Origin: an uncultured Gammaproteobacteria bacterium
GTDB lineage: Bacteria > Pseudomonadota > Gammaproteobacteria > Eutrophobiales > Eutrophobiaceae
Direction of reading: 5' to 3'
Length of the DNA: 52,387 bases
Assembly (NCBI GenBank): GCA_938084745.1
Contig: CALKEZ010000003.1
Coordinates: 1-52,387, forward strand
Below, piece after piece: positions 8,936 to 16,333 of this stretch; the first letter of the stretch is position 1, and every line of letters begins with the position of its first letter. The translations under genes were made by a program, and so were the position numbers. The notes under the pieces were generated by a model, which was not told where the DNA came from, did not search any database, and was given only the letters and a program-made list of their open reading frames with translations.

Positions 8936-9709
8936 TTAGGCTGCAGCGGCATCTTCTTCGCCTATATTACGCTCGGTGCCTGGCAGATATGTCATTAACA
9001 TGCCCTCAATGACGCGGGGATTACGACCTTCCTGTATGCCTGAGACGCTATCAATGATCATGGATTTGATCATCTTTTCTTCATCACTTCTAAGGCCCAG
9101 TTTTTCAGATAAGGGTAGCGCAAACACGTTGGCAATTGCCGCACCATAAAGCGTGGTGAGAAGTGCAACGGCCATAGCAGGGCCAATTGTTTTAGGATCA
9201 TCCATGTTAGCCAACATCTGTACCAGACCTATTAATGTTCCAATCATGCCCATTGCGGGTGCGACATCACCGATAGCCTTGAATATCTTTTTGCCCAGTT
9301 CATGTCTTTCAACGGTTAAATTCATATCGCTAACCATTGTTGCTCTAACGACATCCGGTTCATGACCATCGACCATCATCTGTATCCCCGATTGAAAGAA
9401 GGGGTTACCTGTATCTTTTTCTTCCAGTGCGAGCAGACCGCCCTTACGTGCTGTGTTGGCAAGATCGACAGTGATTTCAATTAATTCCTTCGGCGAAGCC
9501 AGTTTATTGAATAATGCCTTCATACCAATCTTCAATGCACCGAGGAATTGCGCGATACTGAATTGCATTAAGACCGCCCCAACCGTGCCGCCACAGACAA
9601 TAAGTAATGATGGCACATTAAAAAACATGCCCGGATCACCGCCGAGTACGATAGATACAAGGATAATGCCGGCTGCTACCAGAAAGCCGATTAGCGTTGC
9701 AAGATCCAC
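8936..9709 (-). CDS. motA: Flagellar stator protein MotA/PomA
   Basis: A 257-residue inner-membrane protein with four helices (two near 5-45, two near 150-200) and the long cytoplasmic loop that contacts FliG. Landmarks include LASPKELIEITVDLANTARK near residue 70, the FKAIGDVAPAMGMIGTLIGLV stretch near 145, and GPAMAVALLTTLYGA near 177. Size and sequence fit the sodium-type PomA branch. The start is GTG (complement of 9707-9709) behind an AGGAG ribosome site six bases away. A sigma28 promoter lies about 100 bases upstream. No other flagellar genes are in the window, which is normal for a satellite motAB operon. Confidence 0.94.
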   Translation of the reverse strand: MDLATLIGFLVAAGIILVSIVLGGDPGMFFNVPSLLIVCGGTVGAVLMQFSIAQFLGALKIGMKALFNKLASPKELIEITVDLANTARKGGLLALEEKDTGNPFFQSGIQMMVDGHEPDVVRATMVSDMNLTVERHELGKKIFKAIGDVAPAMGMIGTLIGLVQMLANMDDPKTIGPAMAVALLTTLYGAAIANVFALPLSEKLGLRSDEEKMIKSMIIDSVSGIQEGRNPRVIEGMLMTYLPGTERNIGEEDAAAA

Positions 9710-9807
9710 AGTGTTCTCCTTATAGCCATTGTGATTATTGCTGTTAAAATCATCACTAAAAGTGTTAATACCTTAGGCGATTACAAATCCGAAAATTGCT
9801 ATTACTT

Positions 9808-9834
9808 ATATCGGTTAAAATGGCGATAACTTTA
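9808..9834 (-). promoter_or_regulatory. Sigma28 (FliA) promoter of motA-motB-pilZ
   Basis: Reading the minus strand, TAAAGTTA (9834-9827), 11 bases, then ACCGATAT (9815-9808). The sigma28 consensus is TAAAGTTT, 11 bases, GCCGATAA: seven of eight and six of eight match with exact spacing. It is the only such match I found in the 254-base gap and points into the stator operon. Transcription would start near 9800. Confidence 0.65.
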
Positions 9835-9963
9835 TAAAGTTAATTCAAATTTACGTCCTTTTATTCGCATAAAGATGTTTTTTTTCAAACTCTTAGTTAA
9901 AGGTAGCGGCAAGGATTGGAAATAACTCCAATATTTTTATAAAAATAATTAATAATCAATGCT

Positions 9964-11352
9964 ATGTCTCATTTTCCGATTTTTCTAAAACTACAGGATC
10001 AGCCCTGTCTGGTGGTCGGTGGAGGCGATGTTGCTGCCAGAAAAACGCTCCAATTATTGAAATCGGGTGCAAAAGTCACACTTCTCGCACCGAAAATAAA
10101 TGAAGTTTTAACGACTCTGCTGCAGGAGCGTCGGATTAGTTATCTCCAGCAAATCTATGAAGAGACCAGCATTGCCGGTATGTCGTTAGTAATAGCAGCA
10201 ACAAATGATAGCGCCGTTAATAAGTTAATTGCGCAACATGCAAAAGCTGAAAAAATACTGATTAATGTTGTTGATAATCCCGATGCGGGAAGTTTTATAA
10301 TGCCATCAGTCATTGATCGTAGTCCGGTCATGATCGCTGTTTCGACAGGCGGATCATCGCCAGTTCTGGCCAGATTACTACGCTCACGCCTGGAAGCGTT
10401 AATTCCGTCAAATTATGGCAAATTGGCAGGTTTAATTTCACGGTTCAGGCAAAGAGTGAAGGGGCATTTTCCAAACATCAAAGAAAGACGTCGTTTTTGG
10501 GAGCATATATTACAGGGGCCGGTGGCTGAGATGCTGTATGCAGGCCAGGAACAAAGAGCCATGCACCTGTTGGAAAAACAATTAACAGGTGAGTCACCCT
10601 CGGTTGATTCCAGTGGTGAAGTGTATCTGGTTGGTGGTGGTCCGGGCGACCCTGATCTATTAACGTTTCGTGCCTTACGTTTAATGCAGCAGGCAGATGT
10701 GGTGTTGTATGACCGATTGGTTGCCCCTGGTATCGTAGAATTGGTACGTAAAGATGCTGAACGGATTTATGTCGGAAAAGAACGAGACCGGCATGCTCTG
10801 CCACAAGATCAAATCAACCAACTGCTTGTCGATCTCGCCAAACAGGGAAAACGTGTTTTGCGACTTAAAGGCGGTGATCCATTTATATTTGGCAGAGGCG
10901 GAGAAGAAATAGATCTGCTGTCTGAAAATAATATTCCGTTTCAAATTGTCCCGGGTATTACAGCCGCAAGTGGTTGTGCCTCATACGCCGGCATTCCACT
11001 AACGCATCGCGATTTTGCCCAGTCTTGCCTGTTTATCACAGGTCATCTTAAAGACGGTACTATGAATCTGAATTGGCCGGCATTAGTCCAACCACAACAA
11101 ACTCTGGCTGTTTATATGGGGACGCACGGTATTGAGATACTGAGTCGAGAATTGATTAAACATGGACTGTCGCAAAATACACCTGCCGCAATCGTGCAAC
11201 AAGGCACGACCAGCGAACAACGAACATATACAACGATATTGAAAAATTTACCCGATATACCCAAACAGTATGAAATAAAACCACCCAGCATGATCATTAT
11301 TGGTGATGTTGTCTCACTACATAAAAAACTGGCCTGGTTTGAATCAAATTAG
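9964..11352 (+). CDS. cysG: Siroheme synthase (trifunctional CysG)
   Basis: Makes siroheme from uroporphyrinogen III. Residues 1-110 are the precorrin-2 dehydrogenase domain with the NAD-binding GGGDVAARKT turn near residue 20. Residues about 115-200 form the dimerisation/ferrochelatase part, including the GSSPVLARLLR block. From about residue 217 the uroporphyrinogen-III C-methyltransferase domain begins with VGGGPGDPDLLT and continues through the LKGGDPFIFGRGGEE and PGITAASGCASYAG blocks. The length of 462 is typical of gammaproteobacterial CysG. It stands alone, divergent from the stator operon, and converges on msrB. Siroheme implies sulfite or nitrite reductase elsewhere in the genome. 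Confidence 0.96.
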   Translation: MSHFPIFLKLQDQPCLVVGGGDVAARKTLQLLKSGAKVTLLAPKINEVLTTLLQERRISYLQQIYEETSIAGMSLVIAATNDSAVNKLIAQHAKAEKILINVVDNPDAGSFIMPSVIDRSPVMIAVSTGGSSPVLARLLRSRLEALIPSNYGKLAGLISRFRQRVKGHFPNIKERRRFWEHILQGPVAEMLYAGQEQRAMHLLEKQLTGESPSVDSSGEVYLVGGGPGDPDLLTFRALRLMQQADVVLYDRLVAPGIVELVRKDAERIYVGKERDRHALPQDQINQLLVDLAKQGKRVLRLKGGDPFIFGRGGEEIDLLSENNIPFQIVPGITAASGCASYAGIPLTHRDFAQSCLFITGHLKDGTMNLNWPALVQPQQTLAVYMGTHGIEILSRELIKHGLSQNTPAAIVQQGTTSEQRTYTTILKNLPDIPKQYEIKPPSMIIIGDVVSLHKKLAWFESN

Positions 11353-11415
11353 ATTTATAAAATTAAAATAGATTGAGTTTATCGTTATATTGTTTCAGTT
11401 CTGTGCACTGCCAAT

Positions 11416-11808
11416 TTAATCTTTCATTAATTTTAGGGATACTGAGTTTATGCAATAGCGTAAACCTGTCGGCTGTGGCCCGTCCTCGAAAACGTGTCCT
11501 AAATGGGCGCCACATTCCTTGCACATAACTTCCACTCGCCGCATACCTAAGCTGCTGTCAGTTTCTGTTTTAATCGTTTCACCATTCGGTTCCCAAAAAC
11601 TGGGCCAACCAGACCCCGAGTCATATTTAGCTTCGGAACTAAACAAGGCATTACCACAACAAGTACAATGATAGATACCGTTATCTTTGCAATCATTATA
11701 TTGTCCCGTGAACGGTCGTTCCGTACCCTTTTTTCTGCAAATGGCATACTCTTCAGGAGTTAATTCCTGTTGCCATTCTTCCTCAGTTTTAGTCTCTGTT
11801 TTACTCAT
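11416..11808 (-). CDS. msrB: Peptide-methionine (R)-S-oxide reductase
   Basis: Repairs methionine-R-sulfoxide in proteins. The start chosen is the ATG of [10 protein letters not shown] (11806-11808), preceded by GGGA at good spacing; the frame extends seven codons further upstream but overlaps the previous gene. The 130-residue product has zinc pairs at Cys48/Cys51 and Cys96/Cys99, the SGSGWPSFW substrate loop, and the catalytic Cys119 in RYCINS. No signal peptide is visible, so the enzyme should be cytoplasmic. It begins one base past the end of the upstream exported-protein gene, so the two may be co-transcribed. Confidence 0.95.
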   Translation of the reverse strand: MSKTETKTEEEWQQELTPEEYAICRKKGTERPFTGQYNDCKDNGIYHCTCCGNALFSSEAKYDSGSGWPSFWEPNGETIKTETDSSLGMRRVEVMCKECGAHLGHVFEDGPQPTGLRYCINSVSLKLMKD

Positions 11809-11809
11809 A

Positions 11810-12268
11810 TCAATTCCCGGTAACGACATCCCGCAGGATGTCGACTATTCGGCCTGTTGCCTTTTCAACCAGAACAACCGCATTATCGACAATCGCTCGT
11901 TCAAGTCCTTGCCCTGGTTTTGGTAATTCTACTTCAAGATCAGAGGGTAATTCACGTTTCGCCAGACCGGGAGGTAAGGTGCCATTACGTTCGAGTTGTT
12001 TTGACAATCCCGGCGGTAATTTGTCTTTTTTCGCCAAACCAGGCGGTAAGCCTTTCTTCTTATCTTTTTTCTTAGTATCCGTCTCTTTGTGAACTGATTT
12101 TTTTTCGTCTTGTTTGAAGTAGTTATCGATGATCTGTTTTTCAAGTTCCGTAAAGCCGCCCTCTATCGCTTTATCTATTACCGACGTGGCAATGTCTGTA
12201 TCTGCGGATGCATATAGTGGATAAAAGCCAGATACACTCATGGCGATAAAAATAATCAGTCGTTTCAT
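11810..12268 (-). CDS. Exported RcnB/CigR-like protein with LPPGLAK repeats
   Basis: The start is the ATG of [10 protein letters not shown] (12266-12268) with a GGAGAA ribosome site; the frame is open ten codons further but without such a site. The 152-residue product has a signal peptide (cleaved near ASA, residue 22), a helical segment, a lysine-rich stretch (KKKDKKK) and three LPPGL repeats spaced by charged linkers. The [14 protein letters not shown] pattern is characteristic of the RcnB/CigR group of periplasmic or envelope proteins, some linked to nickel/cobalt homeostasis and one, CigR, to Salmonella virulence. Neither role can be assigned here. It lies directly upstream of msrB. Confidence 0.65.
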   Translation of the reverse strand: MKRLIIFIAMSVSGFYPLYASADTDIATSVIDKAIEGGFTELEKQIIDNYFKQDEKKSVHKETDTKKKDKKKGLPPGLAKKDKLPPGLSKQLERNGTLPPGLAKRELPSDLEVELPKPGQGLERAIVDNAVVLVEKATGRIVDILRDVVTGN

Positions 12269-12358
12269 AGTTATTATTCTCCAGCGATTGCGCTGCATGT
12301 TGGTTTAGCCTGCATCTTAGCGTTTTATTGAGCGATATTAAATTATATGAAAAAATAC

Positions 12359-12398
12359 TTGAAAGTACTCTTATTGTTCTCTACTCTTGTGCAGAGTA
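12359..12398 (+). promoter_or_regulatory. lexA promoter with overlapping palindromic operator
   Basis: A -35 TTGAAA (12359-12364) and a -10 TACTCT (12382-12387) are exactly 17 bases apart. The -10 is also the left arm of a perfect inverted repeat, TACTCT-N5-AGAGTA (12382-12398), and a related GTACTC half site sits between the boxes at 12365-12370. It does not match the CTGT-N8-ACAG box of E. coli LexA. The position suits autorepression by the downstream protein. AAGGAGAA (12402-12409) is the ribosome site. Confidence 0.55.
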
Positions 12399-12415
12399 CA
12401 TAAGGAGAACTTTAT

Positions 12416-13012
12416 ATGTTAACTGGTCTAGAAGAAAAAATTCTACAGTGCATCACACGTTACATTACACAGAATGGTCATGCCCCGACATTAGTTGAAA
12501 TTGGTGAAGCACTTGATATTAAATCCAAAGGAACGGTGCATCGTTATGTTGAATCGCTTATCGATAAGGGTCATTTACATCGAACTGGACGCAGCTGGCG
12601 GGGGTTGCGTTTAACTGGAGAGCAGAACCGAAGATTACTGATCTTGCCTTTCGCAGGTCGAATTGCAGCAGGTCAGCCTATTGAGGCAATACCTGAGCAA
12701 TTAGAGATAAATTTTTCCGAGATGCTGATGGGAGAAGATCGTTATGTACTCGAGGTAAAAGGTGATTCAATGATTGATGCAGGTATATTCAGTGGTGATC
12801 TTGTTATTATCAGACAATCCAGCACAGCTGATAATGGAGATATCGTTGTCGCATTAATCGACAATGGTGAGGCAACGCTAAAGAAACTACGTAAGCATGG
12901 TGATCGGGTCGAGTTAATACCGGCAAATAAATCAATGGCCCCCATGATTTATCCTGCCAACCGTGTACATATCCAGGGAATTGTTGTTAGCCAGGTTCGT
13001 AACTATAGATAG
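12416..13012 (+). CDS. lexA: LexA-family SOS repressor, atypical DNA-binding helix
   Basis: A 198-residue LexA-type repressor with self-cleaving C-terminal domain. The winged-helix domain covers residues 1-68. The cleavage bond is Ala85-Gly86 in RIAAGQP, with catalytic Ser118 (KGDSM) and Lys156 (ATLKKL), aligning almost residue for residue with E. coli LexA (84/85, 119, 156). The recognition region (IKSKGTVHRYVESL) differs strongly from that of E. coli, so another operator is expected; the palindrome in its promoter is the obvious candidate. This resembles second LexA proteins (LexA2) of pseudomonads and xanthomonads, but no imuA/imuB/dnaE2 genes follow. Whether it is the only LexA cannot be told. 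Confidence 0.88.
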   Translation: MLTGLEEKILQCITRYITQNGHAPTLVEIGEALDIKSKGTVHRYVESLIDKGHLHRTGRSWRGLRLTGEQNRRLLILPFAGRIAAGQPIEAIPEQLEINFSEMLMGEDRYVLEVKGDSMIDAGIFSGDLVIIRQSSTADNGDIVVALIDNGEATLKKLRKHGDRVELIPANKSMAPMIYPANRVHIQGIVVSQVRNYR

Positions 13013-13413
13013 TTTTACGATGACCCTAGTCTAATAAAGATCTGGTGTTTGAGTTATCTTCGACAGAAGATTAGCTAAAGGTAGCTACCTTTAACTTACT
13101 AGTCGATATCAACAAAATAAAGACTTTCTGCTCATCAGTTACACCCTGAATAAAGCATATTATTAAACTATCGACTAATGGTTATTGAATGAAGTTCAAC
13201 GGAAAGCAAATTAGGACGATGATTTAGTGGCTACTATATCGTCCTATACATATTGAGTTTATCGCCACATTCATCAGCCTTGATGAATTATTTTGAGTAT
13301 CCAGTATTTCCTCTCAAGATTAAGCAGGGTATAAGATAAGAGGAATTAACCCGTTTTTATGATATAAATATCGACAATAGCGAATTGTTTTTGCAACGTG
13401 GGGTTACATCACC
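13013..13413 (+). other. Gene-free gap after lexA with several inverted repeats
   Basis: No convincing open frame. It holds a hairpin ATCTTC-GACA-GAAGAT (13056-13071), a perfect 18-base palindrome TAAAGGTAGCTACCTTTA (13076-13093), an 8-bp inverted repeat AGGACGAT/ATCGTCCT (13213-13245, 17-base loop), and an 8-bp hairpin ATTCATCA-GCCT-TGATGAAT (13269-13288) followed by TATTTT. The first two may end lexA transcription or bind a regulator; the last resembles a weak, AT-rich terminator. No function is assigned. Confidence 0.4.
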
Positions 13414-14715
13414 GTGTCAATTAAAGAACTGGAATCTTATATTAGTCAACTTGGTTTAAGTTTTCTGGAATGGGCTACCAGCCCGCAATTTTACGCTCAA
13501 TGTGGTATGGCTATACTAGCAATCGTGGTTTCTTATGTGATTGCAACCTTGCTGAAGAAATATATACCAATACTCAGTACTGAGCCTACCGATGGTCCGC
13601 TGTTTTCAATCAGAAAAGCAATCCATGACACTGAAGATTTACTGTTTCCCTTATTCTCAATACTAATGCTGGCGATCACCGTTGAGTTAAGCGGGCTGAT
13701 GTTACATCAAAGCGGCCTTTTACGGCTTGTACAAGGGTTCGCTGTTATTATTTTTCTCTATACCTTCATTTCTCATTTTATCAAGAAGCAGATCATCAAG
13801 ACATTGATTAAATGGATTGGTATTCCAATTGCAATTTTACAAGTATGTGGCTGGCTGGATGACGTAAGCAAGTTTCTTGATACGATTAATATGCAATTGG
13901 GTGATATTAATATCAGCCTGTTTGATCTTACTCGTGTCGTTGTGTTTGGTTCTGTGCTCTTTTGGTTGGGCCGTGTTTCGAATACGGTTGGGCAACAACT
14001 TATTCGAAATCAGGAGGATCTCGAACTCGGCACACGAGAAGTTTTTGCCAAACTGTTTGAGGTTGGTCTCTTTGTCGTTATCTTCATTTTGCTGCTGCAA
14101 GTTATGGGGATAAACCTTACTGCGCTTGCTGTTTTTGGTGGTGCTGTCGGTGTTGGCCTAGGCTTTGGTTTGCAGGCGATCGCGTCCAATTTCATCTCAG
14201 GCATTATAATTTTACTCGATAGATCAATTACCGTTGGTGATTATATAGAACTTGAAGATGGTCGTACGGGCATTATCCGTGAATTAAAGATGCGTTCTAC
14301 CACATTAGAGACGTTTGATGGCAAAGACATCATGGTTCCTAATGAACAATTCATTACAACTAATTTTATAAACTGGACGCATAAAAATAAAAAACAACGC
14401 TATTCAATCGAATTTCAGGTAGCTTACAAAACAGATTTGCATAAATTGTTTGATATTTTGCGTAAGGTTGTAGCGAGTCACCCGCAGGTAATTAGTGGTG
14501 AGGCGGTCCCGATAGAAGAACGTCCGGATGCTGAAATTTCCGGCTTTGGCGATTCTGGTGTCGATATTCTTATTGAGTTCTGGATGGAAGGTATTGATGA
14601 TGGCCCTAATCGCGTTGGTGCTGATTTGCTTTTAATGATTTGGGATGCCTTGAAAGAAAACGACATGGAAATTCCATTCCCGCAACGAGAAGTAAAAATA
14701 CTCAATCCACAGTAA
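13414..14715 (+). CDS. MscS-family mechanosensitive channel
   Basis: A 433-residue small-conductance mechanosensitive channel homologue. The start is GTG with a GGGG ribosome site ten bases upstream. The N-terminal half holds about five membrane helices. The pore helix and following beta domain show the family signature: glycine/alanine-rich VFGGAVGVGLGFGLQAIASN near residue 240, then SGIIILLDRSITVGDYIEL and the VPNEQFITTNFINWT block near 310. The extra N-terminal helices compared with E. coli MscS (286 residues) place it among the longer MscM/YbdG-like members. It should open under osmotic downshock. It stands alone between two gene-poor gaps. Confidence 0.92.
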   Translation: MSIKELESYISQLGLSFLEWATSPQFYAQCGMAILAIVVSYVIATLLKKYIPILSTEPTDGPLFSIRKAIHDTEDLLFPLFSILMLAITVELSGLMLHQSGLLRLVQGFAVIIFLYTFISHFIKKQIIKTLIKWIGIPIAILQVCGWLDDVSKFLDTINMQLGDINISLFDLTRVVVFGSVLFWLGRVSNTVGQQLIRNQEDLELGTREVFAKLFEVGLFVVIFILLLQVMGINLTALAVFGGAVGVGLGFGLQAIASNFISGIIILLDRSITVGDYIELEDGRTGIIRELKMRSTTLETFDGKDIMVPNEQFITTNFINWTHKNKKQRYSIEFQVAYKTDLHKLFDILRKVVASHPQVISGEAVPIEERPDAEISGFGDSGVDILIEFWMEGIDDGPNRVGADLLLMIWDALKENDMEIPFPQREVKILNPQ

Positions 14716-14931
14716 CCTTTTCATAATCACTCTGTTTGTATGGGTTTGATAATGTTTTAGTTAGAGCGTGGGAACAGCAGGCATCAACACTCTAAATAAT
14801 GTTTCGAAATGTTCAGTCTTTTGAGCAAATGCCTGGTGAAGTTAGTGACGTTTAATAGTATGAGTTAATTAAGCTACTCGCTGCTAGTTTCGAGAGGTAA
14901 TCGTTGTAAGTTTTGCTTGAGTATTCCCGAA

Positions 14932-15189
14932 TTAAATTCCTATATTGCTCAATGTTACCATTATGTCGTTGAGAATAGCCGTTGCCCTCGGGTGTTCAGT
15001 TTCAAAGTTTGTGACGGACTGTTTTATTTTGTTAATAATAAAGCTTTTGTCTTCAGCTGAATTTGCATTTAAATCCTCAATTTCCTGTATTAAGGAATTG
15101 ATATGATTTTTTGCCTCTATATTTTCTATGGGGATCTGGTCCAGTTCTTTCTTTAGGGCGTTCAGTTTTTCATTAAGATTATCATGCAT
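14932..15189 (-). CDS. DUF4404 family small protein
   Basis: An 85-residue soluble, strongly helical protein, rich in Leu, Glu, Lys and Asn with heptad-like spacing. The end (FETEHPRATAILNDIMVTLSNIGI, of which the EHPRAT and final NIGI are most telling) matches my memory of DUF4404, where a helical N-terminal half is followed by an F-x-x-x-HP-x-(L/A)-T segment. No function is known. An AGGAA ribosome site precedes the ATG. Nothing in the neighbourhood suggests a partner. Confidence 0.65.
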   Translation of the reverse strand: MHDNLNEKLNALKKELDQIPIENIEAKNHINSLIQEIEDLNANSAEDKSFIINKIKQSVTNFETEHPRATAILNDIMVTLSNIGI

Positions 15190-15273
15190 AATAGGGTTCC
15201 TGAAAATAAATTACTAAATTGAAACTTGAGTATAATCTTATCTTATCAGGCTGCAAAATATCTAAACTAAGCG

Positions 15274-15684
15274 ATGCAATTTATTATTAAACAACGCTAT
15301 CTTTATGTAATTGCTTTTTTAATGATGGCGCGGCCATCATTCGCAGAGCAATGTCCCACACCACACAATATTAAAGATAGAAAAATCAATCGGGATTATG
15401 AATGGACTATTGATGAAAGGCGGACTCTGGATGATGTTTTATCAGTAGAAAAATTATATTCGATCAGAATTAGGAATAATGGCGAATATGTTGCCTGCTA
15501 CTATTCCGGCGGAAAAAATTTATTACGACTGGATGGCAAACCATTAGAACAGCCGTGTACTCTTCGTGTTGTATCGGGACAGTGGAATATAGCTGAAAAT
15601 GGCGAACGGGTTTGCGCTGAAGATGACCGTGGTTTATGTGTGTATGACGTAAAATGTGACGCTGTTAATGATCTCAAGGAATGA
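15274..15684 (+). CDS. Exported cysteine-containing hypothetical protein
   Basis: A 136-residue protein with a signal peptide (hydrophobic core at residues 10-21, likely cleavage after SFA) and a mature part with six cysteines (CPTP, VACYY, QPCTL, RVCAE, GLCVYDVKC), an even number that suits periplasmic disulfides. It recalls small exported proteins grouped under DUF3757, but I am not sure of that. No catalytic motif is visible. The gene is flanked by non-coding sequence on the right and by a divergent DUF4404 gene on the left. The ribosome site is poor. Confidence 0.6.
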   Translation: MQFIIKQRYLYVIAFLMMARPSFAEQCPTPHNIKDRKINRDYEWTIDERRTLDDVLSVEKLYSIRIRNNGEYVACYYSGGKNLLRLDGKPLEQPCTLRVVSGQWNIAENGERVCAEDDRGLCVYDVKCDAVNDLKE

Positions 15685-15759
15685 AGTTACCCTCCTGTAA
15701 GCAGATAGTAAAAACATGATTATTGTAAGTCAGGAAAATAGTCTATTTATCGCTAGACA

Positions 15760-16106
15760 CATTATTTTAGGAGGAAACTCCATAATATTTGGCAGTAAAA
15801 AGACGATAGTTCGTCCAAGGAACGAAATGAAAAACTGGCAAGAAGGTCATAAATATTGCGCTGAAGATAATGCGGCGATATTTACCTAAGCTTCCGAGGC
15901 AGGAGTGACTGTAGATGTAAAATAAGGGAAGTTAGGCGTATCGAACCTAAAATCCTGCCTAACGGGTATAACATGCAATGTTGGACGACCCGAGTTTATC
16001 TACTCAGACGCAATGGCGATTAGCGACTGATAATAATAGCTATTTTAGAACTCTTGCAGTTGAAGTAATTCAGAATGCTGGATTGGCGAATATAAAAAAA
16101 GCCTGA
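15760..16106 (+). pseudogene. Possible remnant(s) of small gene(s)
   Basis: Protein-like fragments without one intact frame. After a strong AGGAGGAA (15769-15776) a frame with no normal start encodes fragments such as MKNWQEGHKYCAEDNAAIFT, then a TAA, then ASEAGVTVDVK and another TAA. In a second frame an ATG at 15978 opens a 42-residue reading frame (MLDDPSLSTQTQWRLATD and onward, ending in ANIKKA) that stops at 16106 inside the small-RNA terminator. The mix suggests decay of one or more short genes, but chance is possible. Confidence 0.25.
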
Positions 16107-16150
16107 AGACACATAACATTCTGGGGGAGGTGGGTTATGTATTTCTTCAG
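16094..16150 (-). terminator. Intrinsic terminator of the small RNA / antiporter 3' end
   Basis: On the minus strand the arms CTGAAGA..TACATAAC (16150-16134) and GTTATGTG..TCTTCAG (16117-16103) pair with one small internal mismatch. GC and seven T follow (16102-16094). The plus strand lacks a T-run, so the terminator acts on minus-strand transcripts only. It lies 184 bases past the antiporter stop. Confidence 0.75.
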
Positions 16151-16188
16151 ACTCGATGACAACTCAAGGAGGAAGAGTTATTGATTTT
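16094..16188 (-). ncRNA. Putative CRP-activated small regulatory RNA with two C-rich loops
   Basis: Minus strand, about 95 nt, predicted from four aligned signals. Upstream are a consensus CRP site (16238-16223) and a -10 TAAACT (16201-16196), which place the start at A16188 with CRP centred near -42. The RNA opens with a hairpin, stem AACTC/GAGTT, whose nine-base loop is TTCCTCCTT (16179-16161): a perfect anti-Shine-Dalgarno. It ends with a 12-to-14-bp terminator whose loop is CCCACCTCCCCCAGAAT, a second unpaired C-rich run, followed by seven T. This layout parallels CyaR and the CU-rich-loop sRNAs that block ribosome sites. It is not homologous by eye to a named sRNA. A 3'-UTR product of the upstream antiporter mRNA is the main alternative. 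Confidence 0.6.
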
Positions 16189-16195
16189 AAAAAAT

Positions 16196-16238
16196 AGTTT
16201 AGTAGATGAATTGCGCCTTTGTTGTGACGAACCTCACA
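16196..16238 (-). promoter_or_regulatory. Class II CRP-dependent promoter of the small RNA
   Basis: TGTGA-N6-TCACA (16223-16238) is a perfect CRP core, flanked by T and A to give TTGTGA..TCACAA. Read leftwards on the minus strand, a -10 hexamer TAAACT (16201-16196, four of six including the key A2 and T6) is placed so that the CRP dyad is at -41.5 to -42.5 from the start. No gene other than the predicted sRNA lies downstream in that direction. Confidence 0.6.
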
Positions 16239-16333
16239 ATTTAAATATATCAAGATTTATAGTGATAAAAATTCTGAAACATTTCTCACGGTGATCTGTT
16301 GCACTTTTCTGGATGGCAGACTAATGCTAACAA

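Noticed and set aside
11838..12092. Plus-strand frames opposite the LPPGLAK protein
   Set aside because: They mirror its repetitive, proline/glycine-rich codons; the minus-strand gene has signal peptide and ribosome site.
14754..14794. Inverted repeat TTAGAGCGTG / CACTCTAA after the mscS gene as a terminator
   Set aside because: One arm has a bulge, the loop is long and no T-run follows.
15769..15800. Strong AGGAGGAA as the ribosome site of an intact small gene
   Set aside because: No ATG, GTG or TTG at a usable distance and stops soon follow; listed only as a possible gene remnant.
16181..16294. A 37-codon plus-strand frame starting with TTG behind a perfect AAGGAGG
   Set aside because: The AAGGAGG is the antisense of the predicted sRNA loop, the CRP dyad lies inside the frame, and the peptide resembles nothing known.
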